This document shows, in pieces, positions 9,007 through 17,607 of a stretch of DNA of 64,000 nt. The notes below the pieces were generated by a model that was given only the letters and a program-made list of their open reading frames with translations, had not been told where the DNA came from and made no database searches. Position 1 is the stretch's first letter. Each line of letters begins with the position of its first letter. The position numbers were made by a program, and so were the translations under genes. This stretch comes from Limibacillus halophilus (GTDB lineage Bacteria; Pseudomonadota; Alphaproteobacteria; Kiloniellales; CECT-8803). The stretch covers positions 496,001-560,000 of the forward strand of contig NZ_JACHXA010000001.1 in assembly GCF_014191775.1 (NCBI RefSeq), in the 5' to 3' direction.

Positions 9007-9917
9007 CCCGCACGCTGGTCGGCACCCTGGCCCAGGCGTTTGCCGCCATTCAGCGCCTCAAGCCATAGAAGATAGGCGCTGTGATCCTGGTTCCCGGCTG
9101 ACATCGCATCGTTGAGGTCGGAATAGGCGCGTTGTGCCTTTTCCGTCAGCGGCAACGTCAGGCCGGCCTCGCGCGCGACCTCGATCACATTGTTTAGGTC
9201 CTTGAGTTGCATGCGTATCGGGCCGCCAGGCATCCAGTTGCGCTCCAGCATTCGCTGGCCGTGTAAGTCGAGTATGCGCGAGGTCGCAAAGCCGCCCATG
9301 ATGGCTGATCGAACAGCGACCGGGTCGCAACCGCCTTCTTGAGCCAGAAGCAAGGCTTCAGCGACCGCGCCGATGGTGACGGCCACGATGGCTTGGTTAG
9401 CAAGTTTGGCCACCTGACCTGCGCCGTGATCGCCGACATGGGTCACGTTACCCATTGATTTCAATAAGGTCCCCGCGTCGGCAAGATCATCTTTACCGCC
9501 ACCTGCCATGATGGCGAGCGTGGCCTCGATAGCTCCTTTTTCGCCGCCGGACACAGGGGCGTCTAGATGGCGTTTTCTGATCTTCTCCAGCATAGCGGCA
9601 TGGTCGCGGGCGACGGAAGGTTGGATCGATGACATATCGATAAAGAGGCAGCCCTCCGGCGCCGCCGCCGCCGCGTCGCCGTCTCCGAAAAGCAACTGCG
9701 TCACGACACCAGAGTTCTCCAGCATTGTGACAACCGCATCGGCCTGAGCCGCGGCTTCTGCCGGCGTTGCGGCGACCGTCGTCACGTCACTCAAACGCTC
9801 CGCTTTGGAGGTCGTACGATTCCAGACGGTTACGGCGAATCCGGCGTTGGCGATGTTGCGCGCCATGGGGGCACCCATGATTCCGGTTCCCAGGACGGCG
9901 ACTTTTCGGATGGACAT
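9003..9917 (-). CDS. Beta-hydroxyacid dehydrogenase (GarR/tartronate semialdehyde reductase-like)
   Basis: NAD(P)-dependent oxidoreductase of 304 aa in the 3-hydroxyisobutyrate/6-phosphogluconate dehydrogenase superfamily. The N-terminal Rossmann motif LGTGIMGAPMARNI is followed by the substrate-binding DAPVSGGEKGA and the catalytic lysine region GAGQVAKLANQAIV. GarR-type members reduce tartronate semialdehyde to glycerate, but the sequence alone does not fix the substrate. It lies 19 nt downstream of the 2-hydroxyacid dehydrogenase on the same strand, so the two probably form an operon controlled from the palindrome at 10945. Confidence 0.82.
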   Translation of the reverse strand: MSIRKVAVLGTGIMGAPMARNIANAGFAVTVWNRTTSKAERLSDVTTVAATPAEAAAQADAVVTMLENSGVVTQLLFGDGDAAAAAPEGCLFIDMSSIQPSVARDHAAMLEKIRKRHLDAPVSGGEKGAIEATLAIMAGGGKDDLADAGTLLKSMGNVTHVGDHGAGQVAKLANQAIVAVTIGAVAEALLLAQEGGCDPVAVRSAIMGGFATSRILDLHGQRMLERNWMPGGPIRMQLKDLNNVIEVAREAGLTLPLTEKAQRAYSDLNDAMSAGNQDHSAYLLWLEALNGGKRLGQGADQRAG

Positions 9918-9936
9918 AGATCGTGACTCCTAAACT

Positions 9937-10875
9937 TTAGGCGACGGGCGTTAAAAGAGGCCGTCCCGCGAAATGCGCCGCCAGATTATCGATCACCAAC
10001 TGACCCATGGCGCGGCGCGTTTGGACGGTCGCACTGCCGACATGTGGCAGCAGCAAGACATTGTCGAGCCCGAACAATGCTTCAGGCACTTTAGGTTCCT
10101 GGGCAAAGACATCCAGCGCGGCGCCACCCAGCTTTCCACTGGTCAATAGCGCGACAAGAGCCGTCTCGTCTACCAATGAACCGCGCGCGACGTTCACAAG
10201 GCATCCTTTGGGCCCCAGCGCCTCCAGGACTTCGCGACTCACCAGCCCTTGGGTTTCTGCAGATCCGGGTGCAATGACCACCAGCCAGTCCACATCGCGC
10301 GCCATGGCGACCAAGTCAGAGTAATAGCGATAGGGTTGGTTCGCTTGCTGCGTTCGGCCGTGGTAGCTGATCTGCATTTTGAAGGCGCAACACCTCGCGG
10401 CAATCTCCTTGCCAATTCGCCCGAGACCCAGGATCCCCACCTGGGCCCCGGTCAGTTCGGCTGTCAGGGGATAGTGGGCCTTCAACCAATGACCTTTACG
10501 AACATACTGATCGCATTGGGGAATCCGGCGGCAAAGGCCGATCATCATGCCGAGAGTCAACTCGGCAACGGCATTACTTAGCACCTCTGGCGTGTTGGTT
10601 ACGGCAATACCGCGGGCCCGGGCCGCCTCCAGATCAATGGCGTCATATCCGACACCCTGGCACACAATGATCTCAAGGTTGGGGAGGCGGTCCATCAACG
10701 CGCGACTGGCGCCCAGATGTCCATCCGTCGCAATTCCTTTGATCTTTGCGCCTTCGGCAGCCAGAAGAGCGTCCTTATCATCGGCCTCCCAGTACCGCAG
10801 AAGGTCATAGTTCTGAGCCAGAGCCTCCTGAACCAACGCCATCAACGGGCCTATCATCAAAATTTTTTGTTTCAT
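9937..10875 (-). CDS. D-isomer-specific 2-hydroxyacid dehydrogenase (glyoxylate/hydroxypyruvate reductase type)
   Basis: Cytoplasmic NAD(P)-dependent reductase of 2-keto acids, 312 aa. Family features are the dinucleotide motif GILGLGRIGKEIA, the catalytic Arg in NVARGSLVDE, the Glu in FAQEP and the His in LLPHVGSAT. The ATG at 10875 has a GAAGGGGA ribosome site 5 nt upstream and is preferred over the in-frame start at 10893. It is divergent from the ABC ATPase at 11070, with a perfect LacI-type palindrome between. In this setting it may recycle glycolate, glyoxylate or hydroxypyruvate released from sugar acids. Confidence 0.88.
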   Translation of the reverse strand: MKQKILMIGPLMALVQEALAQNYDLLRYWEADDKDALLAAEGAKIKGIATDGHLGASRALMDRLPNLEIIVCQGVGYDAIDLEAARARGIAVTNTPEVLSNAVAELTLGMMIGLCRRIPQCDQYVRKGHWLKAHYPLTAELTGAQVGILGLGRIGKEIAARCCAFKMQISYHGRTQQANQPYRYYSDLVAMARDVDWLVVIAPGSAETQGLVSREVLEALGPKGCLVNVARGSLVDETALVALLTSGKLGGAALDVFAQEPKVPEALFGLDNVLLLPHVGSATVQTRRAMGQLVIDNLAAHFAGRPLLTPVA

Positions 10876-10944
10876 GGAATCCCCTTCCGCCAATTTTCAT
10901 GGGATTGGAGCCCGTTAGGCAGCATTTGTATACTGGTAGCCATC

Positions 10945-10956
10945 TAAATCGATTTA
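10945..10956. promoter_or_regulatory. Candidate LacI operator, copy 2
   Basis: TAAATCGATTTA, a perfect 12-bp CG-centred palindrome in the 194-nt divergent promoter between the 2-hydroxyacid dehydrogenase and the ABC importer operon. It matches the core of the 16-bp copy at 20421. Its position is suitable for controlling both directions. Confidence 0.75.
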
Positions 10957-11069
10957 AAAAAGCATTGACCAACGCGCTCAACGGTTCAATCATTGTTTTG
11001 CCGTTGCGTAGCGGTGGGGACAAAAAATCACCCGATAATGAAACTGCGCTAGGGAGGTTTGATTTCTGC

Positions 11070-12146
11070 ATGGCGTCTGTGACGATCCGTGATGTGCGCA
11101 AGTCTTTTGGTTCCGTGGAAGTTGTCCACGGCGTTTTCATTGACATTGAAGACGGTGAGTTCGCCGTTCTGGTCGGCCCCTCGGGTTGCGGCAAATCCAC
11201 CCTGCTGCGGATGCTGGCAGGCCTTGAGTCGATTACAGCCGGCGAGGTTCTGATCGACGACCGGGTCGTCAATATGGTGCCGCCCAAGGAGCGCGACACC
11301 GCCATGGTGTTCCAGAACTATGCGCTTTATCCGCACATGAAGGTTTATGACAACATGGCCTTCAGCTTGAAGCTCAGGAAGACGGATCAGGCGGAGATCG
11401 ACAGGCGGGTGCAGCATGCCGCCGATATCCTGGGGTTGGTCCCTTATCTGGATCGCTTTCCCCGGCAGTTGTCGGGGGGGCAGCGTCAACGGGTTGCCAT
11501 GGGCCGGGCCATCGTTCGCGACCCACAGGTCTTTCTCTTCGATGAGCCGCTATCGAACCTCGATGCAAAGTTGCGCGTGCAGATGCGTACCGAGATCAAG
11601 GCGCTGCACCAGCGCTTGGGCGCGACCACGATCTACGTGACCCACGATCAGATCGAAGCCATGACCATGGCCGACAAGATCGTGGTCATGCAGGGCGGCA
11701 ACGTCGAGCAGATCGGCGCGCCGCTCGAGCTTTACGACCACCCGAACAACCTTTTCGTCGCTGGGTTTATAGGCTCCCCCGCCATGAATTTCGTGGAGGG
11801 TGTGGCGCGGCTGGAGGGCGAGCGGGCGCAAATCGAGATCAACGGGGGAACCCGTATCGATATTCAACGGGTCGGCGGCCTGGAAGAAGGCAAGCCGATT
11901 GTCTTCGGATTCAGACCGGAGCACTTGGTGCTTTGCGGGGAGGGCCAAGGCTTTCGCTCGGAGGTGATCGTGACAGAGCCGACCGGGTCCGAAGTGCAGA
12001 TTGTCAGCAAGCTCGGAGACCATGAAGTCAATGCGCTGTTTCGTGAGAGGCATGCCTTCAAGCCGGGTGAGGGAATTCACATGCGACCTGATGTAGAGCG
12101 GGCGCATGTGTTCGACGCGGAAACGGGGCGGACGCTGGTCGCCTGA
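11070..12146 (+). CDS. UgpC/MalK-type ABC transporter ATPase (second system)
   Basis: ATPase of a carbohydrate importer, 358 aa. Walker A GPSGCGKST is at about residues 36-44, the Q-loop in VFQNYALYPHM, the signature LSGGQRQRVAMGRA and Walker B FLFDEPLSNLDAK. A C-terminal TOBE-like domain includes FGFRPEHLV. The ATG at 11070 lies after an AGGGAGG sequence (11051-11057) and fits family length; the frame upstream is open but crosses the promoter. It is the first gene of the operon with the Tat-exported binding protein and two permeases. Confidence 0.92.
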   Translation: MASVTIRDVRKSFGSVEVVHGVFIDIEDGEFAVLVGPSGCGKSTLLRMLAGLESITAGEVLIDDRVVNMVPPKERDTAMVFQNYALYPHMKVYDNMAFSLKLRKTDQAEIDRRVQHAADILGLVPYLDRFPRQLSGGQRQRVAMGRAIVRDPQVFLFDEPLSNLDAKLRVQMRTEIKALHQRLGATTIYVTHDQIEAMTMADKIVVMQGGNVEQIGAPLELYDHPNNLFVAGFIGSPAMNFVEGVARLEGERAQIEINGGTRIDIQRVGGLEEGKPIVFGFRPEHLVLCGEGQGFRSEVIVTEPTGSEVQIVSKLGDHEVNALFRERHAFKPGEGIHMRPDVERAHVFDAETGRTLVA

Positions 12147-12229
12147 CCCGCTGGCGTGGGGCGGCCGGTGCCGCGCTTGCGTCCAAAGACGGGGATCAAT
12201 CCCCAATGAACAAAGAATGGGAGGATAGT

Positions 12230-13543
12230 ATGTCATTTAATCGCCGTTCCTTTATGAAGGGATCGGCCGCCGCCGCGGCCCTACTTGCCGCGGAGAGGTC
12301 CGGTCTCCTTGATGTTGCCAAAGCATGGGCTGCCATGAACCCCTTCAAGCCCGAAGCGGGCGCTGAACTCCGCTTGCTGCGCTGGAAGCGTTTCATCCAG
12401 TCTGAAGAGGATGCTTTCAATGCCGCCGTGGCTGCCTTCACCGAGGCAACGGGGGTCGCCGTGACTGTCGAGAATGAGTTCATGGACGATATCCAACCCA
12501 AGGCGTCCGTGGCCGCCAACGTCGGTTCGGGCCCGGACCTGGTCTGGGGTCTCTATTCCACACCGCACCTGTTCCCCAATAAGCTGCTTGATCTAACCGA
12601 TGTGGCCGACCACCTGGGCGGTGAGTACGGCGGCTGGGTTGATTCAGCGAAGGCGTACGGCGTCAATGGCGGCAAGTGGATCGGATTGCCGATGTGCTTT
12701 AACGGCAACTACATCAACTACCGCCAGTCGGCGATTGAGAAGGCCGGCTTCAAGACTTTCCCCGATGACAACGCCGGGTTCCTGGAGCTCTGCAAAGCGC
12801 TTAAGGGTACCGGGATGCCGGCGGGCATGGCGCTGGGTCATGCATCGGGTGATGGTAATGCCTGGGTGCACTGGGCCTTGTGGAGCCATGGCGGCGCGAT
12901 GGTGGACGAGAATGACAAGGTTATCATCGACAGCCCTGAATCCCTTGCGGCCTGTGAGTATGTGAAGGAGCTTTACGACACCTTCATCCCGGGCACGGCT
13001 TCTTGGAATGACGGCAACAACAACAAAGCCTTCCTGTCGGGCGAAGTGGGCCTCACGAACAACGGCATTTCGATTTACACGAAGGCTGTGGTGGATGGGA
13101 TGGAGATGGCGGCGGATATCGACCATGCGGTCTGGCCGACCGGTCCGGTCGGCAAGCCGACGGAGTTCCACATCGCCTATCCGATCATGGCCTTCAACTA
13201 CACGAAGTTCCCCAACGCCTGTAAGGCCTTCATGGCATTCATGATGTCCAGCCCGACTTATGACAAGTGGCTGGATGGGGCCGTCGGGTATCTGACGCAC
13301 TCACTCAACGCCTTCGACAATGCGCCGGTTTGGACCGACGATCCCAAGCGGACGATTTTCCGTGAGGCGGCCAAGCGCACGCTCACGGCGGGTTATCAGG
13401 GTTCGGTCGGAGAGAAGGCCGCCGCAGCCTTGGCGGAGTTCATCGTGCTCGACATGTTCGCCTCGGTCGCGACCGGGCAATCGAGCCCGGCCGATGCGGT
13501 CAAACAGGCAGCCCGCAAGGCTGAACGTATCTACAGCCGCTGA
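12230..13543 (+). CDS. ABC sugar-type substrate-binding protein with twin-arginine signal
   Basis: Family 1 extracellular solute-binding protein of 437 aa. The N-terminus has a twin-arginine motif (NRRSFMKG, residues 4-11) followed by an alanine-rich hydrophobic stretch, so it is probably exported folded by Tat. Body features are KPEAGAELRLLRW, SGPDLVWG, NGNYINYRQSAIEKAG and GLTNNGISIYTKA. The ATG at 12230 follows GGGAGGA. A long perfect hairpin lies between this gene and the permeases, which would favour more binding protein than permease. The ligand is unknown; the regulon suggests a sugar acid or polyol. Confidence 0.88.
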   Translation: MSFNRRSFMKGSAAAAALLAAERSGLLDVAKAWAAMNPFKPEAGAELRLLRWKRFIQSEEDAFNAAVAAFTEATGVAVTVENEFMDDIQPKASVAANVGSGPDLVWGLYSTPHLFPNKLLDLTDVADHLGGEYGGWVDSAKAYGVNGGKWIGLPMCFNGNYINYRQSAIEKAGFKTFPDDNAGFLELCKALKGTGMPAGMALGHASGDGNAWVHWALWSHGGAMVDENDKVIIDSPESLAACEYVKELYDTFIPGTASWNDGNNNKAFLSGEVGLTNNGISIYTKAVVDGMEMAADIDHAVWPTGPVGKPTEFHIAYPIMAFNYTKFPNACKAFMAFMMSSPTYDKWLDGAVGYLTHSLNAFDNAPVWTDDPKRTIFREAAKRTLTAGYQGSVGEKAAAALAEFIVLDMFASVATGQSSPADAVKQAARKAERIYSR

Positions 13544-13555
13544 AGGTACTTACGA

Positions 13556-13595
13556 GGGCGGGAAACGGCGGTCAATTGACTGCCGGGTCCCGCCC
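13556..13595 (+). repeat. Long intergenic hairpin between binding protein and permease genes
   Basis: An 8-bp perfect outer stem (GGGCGGGA 13556-13563 with TCCCGCCC 13588-13595) encloses an inner dyad CGGCGGTCAA / TTGACTGCCG (13566-13585) with one G-U pair. No U-tract follows, so it is more likely an mRNA-stabilising or attenuating element than a full terminator. Similar hairpins follow the binding-protein genes at 31041 and 49794. Confidence 0.65.
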
Positions 13596-13670
13596 GGGTT
13601 GCCGGCCATGCACCGCTCCGTCAGGTCCGGTGTTGGCGTTGGTTTTTCTTAGAAGGGAGTTGTGCCAGGG

Positions 13671-14654
13671 ATGGCCGTGACCGACACGAAAGCCGCCGCA
13701 CAATCGAAGGGCCCACAACCAGGTCAATCGGGCGATGCGATGTATCTTTCCTTGGGTGCCAGGCTTGCCAACAACAAGGGCTGGCTGGGGTTCTGGTTCA
13801 TGCTGCCCGCGACCGCGTTTTTGGTTGCCTTTCTCACCTATCCCTTGGGTCTTGGCATCTGGCTTTCGTTGACCGACGCGTCCATCGGCCGGTCTGGTGT
13901 CTTTATCGGCATTGAGAATTTCGTCTGGTTGATGGACGACGACGTGTTCTGGCTTTCCGTCTTCAACACGATGCTTTACACGGTCGTGGCCAGCGTCTTC
14001 AAGTTCGCCATCGGCCTGTACCTGGCATTGCTTTTGAACAAGCACATTCCCTTCAAGGCATTTATCAGGGCAATCGTGCTCCTGCCCTGGATCGTACCCA
14101 CCGTGCTTTCGGCCATAGCCTTTTGGTGGATCTACGATGCGCAGTTCTCGGTAATTTCCTGGGCGCTTTCCGGTATGGGATTGATCGACGAGAACATCAA
14201 TTTTCTCGGTGACCCCTGGAACGCGCGTTGGGCAACGATCTTCGCCAACATTTGGCGCGGCGTGCCCTTTGTCGCGATTACTCTGCTGGCCGGACTGCAA
14301 ACGGTGTCGCCCTCGCTATACGAGGCGGCGACGATTGATGGCGCAAATCGTTGGCAGTTGTTCCGCTATGTCACCTATCCGATGCTGACGCCGATCATTG
14401 CCGTGGTCATGACCTTCTCGGTTCTGTTTACCTTCACCGATTTCCAATTGATCTACGCCCTGACGCGCGGTGGGCCGGTGAACGCCACGCACTTGATGGC
14501 GACACTCAGCTTCCAGCGCGCGATCCTGGGCGGAAATCTAGGCGAAGGGGCTGCTATTTCGACGGCTATGATCCCCTTCCTGCTCTCGGCGATATTGTTT
14601 TCCTGGTTTGGCCTGCAGCGCCGCAAGTGGCAGCAAGGAGAAGGCGATGACTGA
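13671..14654 (+). CDS. ABC sugar importer permease (UgpA/MalF type)
   Basis: Integral membrane permease of 327 aa with about six transmembrane helices, starting at LGFWFMLPATAFLVAFLTYP. The cytoplasmic EAA loop that contacts the ATPase is EAATIDGANRWQLFRYVTYP. A GTG at 13662 is an alternative start only 2 nt after the ribosome site AAGGGAG; the ATG at 13671 has better spacing. It overlaps the next permease by 8 nt. Confidence 0.9.
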   Translation: MAVTDTKAAAQSKGPQPGQSGDAMYLSLGARLANNKGWLGFWFMLPATAFLVAFLTYPLGLGIWLSLTDASIGRSGVFIGIENFVWLMDDDVFWLSVFNTMLYTVVASVFKFAIGLYLALLLNKHIPFKAFIRAIVLLPWIVPTVLSAIAFWWIYDAQFSVISWALSGMGLIDENINFLGDPWNARWATIFANIWRGVPFVAITLLAGLQTVSPSLYEAATIDGANRWQLFRYVTYPMLTPIIAVVMTFSVLFTFTDFQLIYALTRGGPVNATHLMATLSFQRAILGGNLGEGAAISTAMIPFLLSAILFSWFGLQRRKWQQGEGDD

Positions 14655-15573
14655 GCCTCAAGCGCAACAGATCAAACGCAAGACCATCTTTGGTACCGAG
14701 CGCAAGGAAAAGGATGAGCCGCAAGGCATGGACTTTCTTGTCACCCGCAGTTCGCGCTGGGTGACGGTTTATCTGCCTCTGTCGATCATTTCATTCGTGC
14801 TGCTGTTTCCATTTTACTGGATGACCACAACAGCCCTAAAGCCGAACGAGGAACTACTTGATATCCAGAATAGCAACCCCCTGCTCGTGCACTCACCGAC
14901 GTTGGATCACTTCTACAAGCTGATATTCGAGACGGACTATCCCTGGTGGATGTGGAACACAATGTTGGTTGCCGTTTGTGCCACGGTGCTCTCGCTGGTC
15001 GCGGCGGTCATGGCGGCCTATGCGATCCAGCGCATTCGTTTCCGCGGATCGCGGACGGTGGGCGGGTTAATCTTCCTCGCCTACCTGGTGCCGCCCTCGA
15101 TTCTGTTCATTCCCTTAGCGACGATCATCTTCCAGTACGGTTTGTTCGATAGTCCGATGGCCTTGATCCTCAGCTATCCGACAATCCTCATTCCATTCTG
15201 CACCTGGCTGTTGATGGGGTACTTCAAGTCGATCCCCTATGAACTCGAGGAATGCGCGTTAATGGATGGTGCAAGCCGCTTTCAGATCTTGGTGAAGATT
15301 ATCATCCCACTGTCGGTTCCAGGTTTGATCTCGGCGGGTATCTTCGCCTTCACGCTCTGTTGGAACGAGTTCATCTATGCGTTGACCTTCATCTCAACCA
15401 GCAGCAACAAGACCGTGCCTGTCGCCGTCCTATCGGAGTTGGTGGACGGTGACGTCTATCACTGGGGTTCACTGATGGCCGGTGCGTTGCTGGGATCCTT
15501 GCCGGTGGCTATCCTCTACAGCTTCTTCGTCGATTACTACGTATCGTCGATGACCGGTGCGGTTAAGGAGTAG
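14647..15573 (+). CDS. ABC sugar importer permease (UgpE/MalG type)
   Basis: Second permease subunit, 308 aa, with a cytoplasmic N-terminus of about 40 residues and then about six membrane helices (LSIISFVLLFPFYWMTTTAL onward). The EAA motif is EECALMDGASRFQILVKIII. It starts inside the end of the upstream permease gene (8-nt overlap), typical of coupled translation. With the genes at 11070, 12230 and 13671 it makes a complete importer; ltnD follows after 46 nt and is probably in the same transcript. Confidence 0.92.
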   Translation: MTEPQAQQIKRKTIFGTERKEKDEPQGMDFLVTRSSRWVTVYLPLSIISFVLLFPFYWMTTTALKPNEELLDIQNSNPLLVHSPTLDHFYKLIFETDYPWWMWNTMLVAVCATVLSLVAAVMAAYAIQRIRFRGSRTVGGLIFLAYLVPPSILFIPLATIIFQYGLFDSPMALILSYPTILIPFCTWLLMGYFKSIPYELEECALMDGASRFQILVKIIIPLSVPGLISAGIFAFTLCWNEFIYALTFISTSSNKTVPVAVLSELVDGDVYHWGSLMAGALLGSLPVAILYSFFVDYYVSSMTGAVKE

Positions 15574-15619
15574 CCCTCCCGCTGTCGCCTAACCTCGAAC
15601 ATTCTTGGAGACATAAGCT

Positions 15620-16516
15620 ATGAAGATTGCCTTTGCAGGTTTGGGCGCAATGGGTCGTGGAATGGCCGGAATGCTGTTGCAGGCCGGGCACGATGTCACA
15701 GGGTTTGATCTTAGCGATGCCGCCTTGTCATGGCTGGAGGAAAACGGTGGCCGCAGGGCGACAACTGTGGCGCAAGCCTGTATGGGCGCTGATGCGTTGG
15801 TGATCATGGTGGTGAATGCGAGCCAAGCCCGCACGGTGCTGTTCGGGGAGGACGGCGCTCGCGGCGCGCTGGGAGCCGGCGCACTTGTTCTGTGCTCTGT
15901 GACCATGCCCGCAGGAGATGCAGCCGCTATGGGACAGGCCGCCAGCGATGCGGGCTGGCGCTATCTGGACGCACCTGTTTCCGGCGGGACGGTGGGGGCT
16001 GAGGCAGGCACCTTGACCTTCATGACCGCCGGTGAGGATGCCGCTTTCGAAGCGGCCGGACCGCTGCTCGATGCGATGGGGCGCAACATCTATCGCTTGA
16101 GTGACAAGCCCGGCGCGGGCTCGACCATGAAGATGGTTCATCAACTTGCGGCAGGCGCAAACTTGGCGGTGGCGGCCGAAGTCATGGCCTTTGGCACCGA
16201 TCAGGGGCTTGAGCCCGCGCTGCTGCACGAAGTTCTCATGAATTCGGCGGGTTCAAGCTGGATGATCGGTGATCGCGGGCCGCGCATGATCACGACACCC
16301 GACAGCGCCAAGTCGGCAGTTGATATTTTCGTCAAGGATTTGGGCATCGTTCTGGATGCCGCGCGCGAGGAGCGCTTTCCCTTGCCTTTGGCCACCGCTG
16401 CGCTACAGGTATTCCTGGGTGCGGCTTCGGCGGGCTACGGAAAGGCCGACGATAGTCAGGCAGTGAAGTATTACGAATGCCTTGGCGGCAAGCCCGTGGA
16501 CGGCCAATCGGGCTGA
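15620..16516 (+). CDS. ltnD: L-threonate dehydrogenase-like beta-hydroxyacid dehydrogenase
   Basis: NAD-dependent oxidoreductase of 298 aa. The Rossmann motif FAGLGAMGRGMAGMLL, substrate loop DAPVSGGTVGA, catalytic lysine region STMKMVHQLAAGANLAVAAE and the distal NSAGSSWM and SAVDIFVKDLGIVLD resemble the LtnD group. LtnD oxidises L-threonate to 2-oxo-tetronate in the known threonate pathway. It lies directly after the ABC permeases, suggesting that the imported ligand is, or is converted to, a C4 acid. The downstream OtnI/OtnK/OtnC enzymes are not found nearby. Confidence 0.75.
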   Translation: MKIAFAGLGAMGRGMAGMLLQAGHDVTGFDLSDAALSWLEENGGRRATTVAQACMGADALVIMVVNASQARTVLFGEDGARGALGAGALVLCSVTMPAGDAAAMGQAASDAGWRYLDAPVSGGTVGAEAGTLTFMTAGEDAAFEAAGPLLDAMGRNIYRLSDKPGAGSTMKMVHQLAAGANLAVAAEVMAFGTDQGLEPALLHEVLMNSAGSSWMIGDRGPRMITTPDSAKSAVDIFVKDLGIVLDAAREERFPLPLATAALQVFLGAASAGYGKADDSQAVKYYECLGGKPVDGQSG

Positions 16517-16539
16517 TCAGCGGCGTAGGATCGAGAGGA

Positions 16540-17592
16540 TTAGTTTTCGCCCGGACTGCCGCAGGATTCTCGAACCGTAAGGACTGGCTCAATCGCGATG
16601 TGCTGGAAGGGTGCTGCCGGGTCGGCAAGCCGCTCCAACAGGAGATTGGCAGCCACGGCGCCGATGCGACCGGGGTGATTGGAAACAGTCGTTAAGGGGG
16701 GGAAGCAGGCCTGCGCTTCCTGTGAATCGTCGATGCCGACGACGGCGATGTCCTTGCCGGGGACCAGACCGGCGGCGCGGATGCCGTTCATAGCGCCGAA
16801 GGCGACCAAATCATTGAAGCAGGCAAAGGCAGTGGGTCGTGGGGTTCGTGACAAGGCCTGACGCGCCAGCTCGACCCCGACAATACGTTTTGCGGCACCT
16901 GGAAGGTGCAACTCATCACGCCAGGTCAGTCCCTCTGCAATCACAGCCCGGCGAAAGCCTGCCAGGCGATTGTCGCCGGTTGTGGTGCCGGGAAGACCGC
17001 CCAACATAACGATTTCCTTGTGACCCAGACTCAAAAGGTGCCTGGTGGCGATCCCCATGCCAAGTACGTCGGCGTTGCCTGCGAAGTCGGCGTCGAATCC
17101 GGGCAGGTAACGAGAGATGAACACGATGGCAGCGCCGGCTCGGCGAAGCAATTGCAGCATCTCCGGGTCGGTTCCCAACGCTGGTGAAACGATCAAACCG
17201 TCTGCGCCGTGCTCGCGCAGGCCTTCAACGAAGCGCCTGAGGCGTTCCGGGTCGTCGCCATGATTGTTGATGAAGATCGCCTTACCGCTTTCCGACAGGC
17301 TGTCCTCGATTGACGCTAACATCTCGGCGAAAAACGGGTGGACGATATCGTGGAAACTCACGCCGACGATGCGGGTCTTTCCGGTTCGCAGGGACGCGGC
17401 GGCAACATTGTAGACGTAGCCGCTTTTCTGCATCGCATCACGCACGAGCTTGCGCGTTTCCTCGGCAATCATTGGGCTGTCACGTAGGGCGAGTGACACC
17501 GTAGCCGTCGAGAGCCCCAGTTTGTCCGCAAGCTGCTTTTGCGTCATCGGACGCTTTGTGCTGCTGCCTTTTCTGCCCTTGCCTGCACTCAT
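16540..17592 (-). CDS. LacI-family transcriptional regulator
   Basis: Repressor of 350 aa. The LacI helix-turn-helix (TQKQLADKLGLSTATVSLAL) is at about residues 17-36 with the hinge before about residue 70, then a periplasmic-binding-protein-like sensor domain (VGVSFHDIVHPFF, GLPGTTTGDNRLAGFRRA, FACFNDLVAFGAM, VVGIDDSQEAQACFPPLTTV). It is the last gene of a minus-strand operon SDR-tktN-tktC-lacI whose promoter carries the best operator copy (20421-20436), so autoregulation is likely. It is the natural candidate reader of all four palindromes. Confidence 0.9.
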   Translation of the reverse strand: MSAGKGRKGSSTKRPMTQKQLADKLGLSTATVSLALRDSPMIAEETRKLVRDAMQKSGYVYNVAAASLRTGKTRIVGVSFHDIVHPFFAEMLASIEDSLSESGKAIFINNHGDDPERLRRFVEGLREHGADGLIVSPALGTDPEMLQLLRRAGAAIVFISRYLPGFDADFAGNADVLGMGIATRHLLSLGHKEIVMLGGLPGTTTGDNRLAGFRRAVIAEGLTWRDELHLPGAAKRIVGVELARQALSRTPRPTAFACFNDLVAFGAMNGIRAAGLVPGKDIAVVGIDDSQEAQACFPPLTTVSNHPGRIGAVAANLLLERLADPAAPFQHIAIEPVLTVRESCGSPGEN

Positions 17593-17607
17593 AGACTTTC
17601 TCTTCCT

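Noticed and set aside
12191-12204. GGGGATCAATCCCC as an attenuator before the Tat binding-protein gene
   Set aside because: The stem is only 5 bp with a 4-nt loop and no other sign of attenuation is visible.
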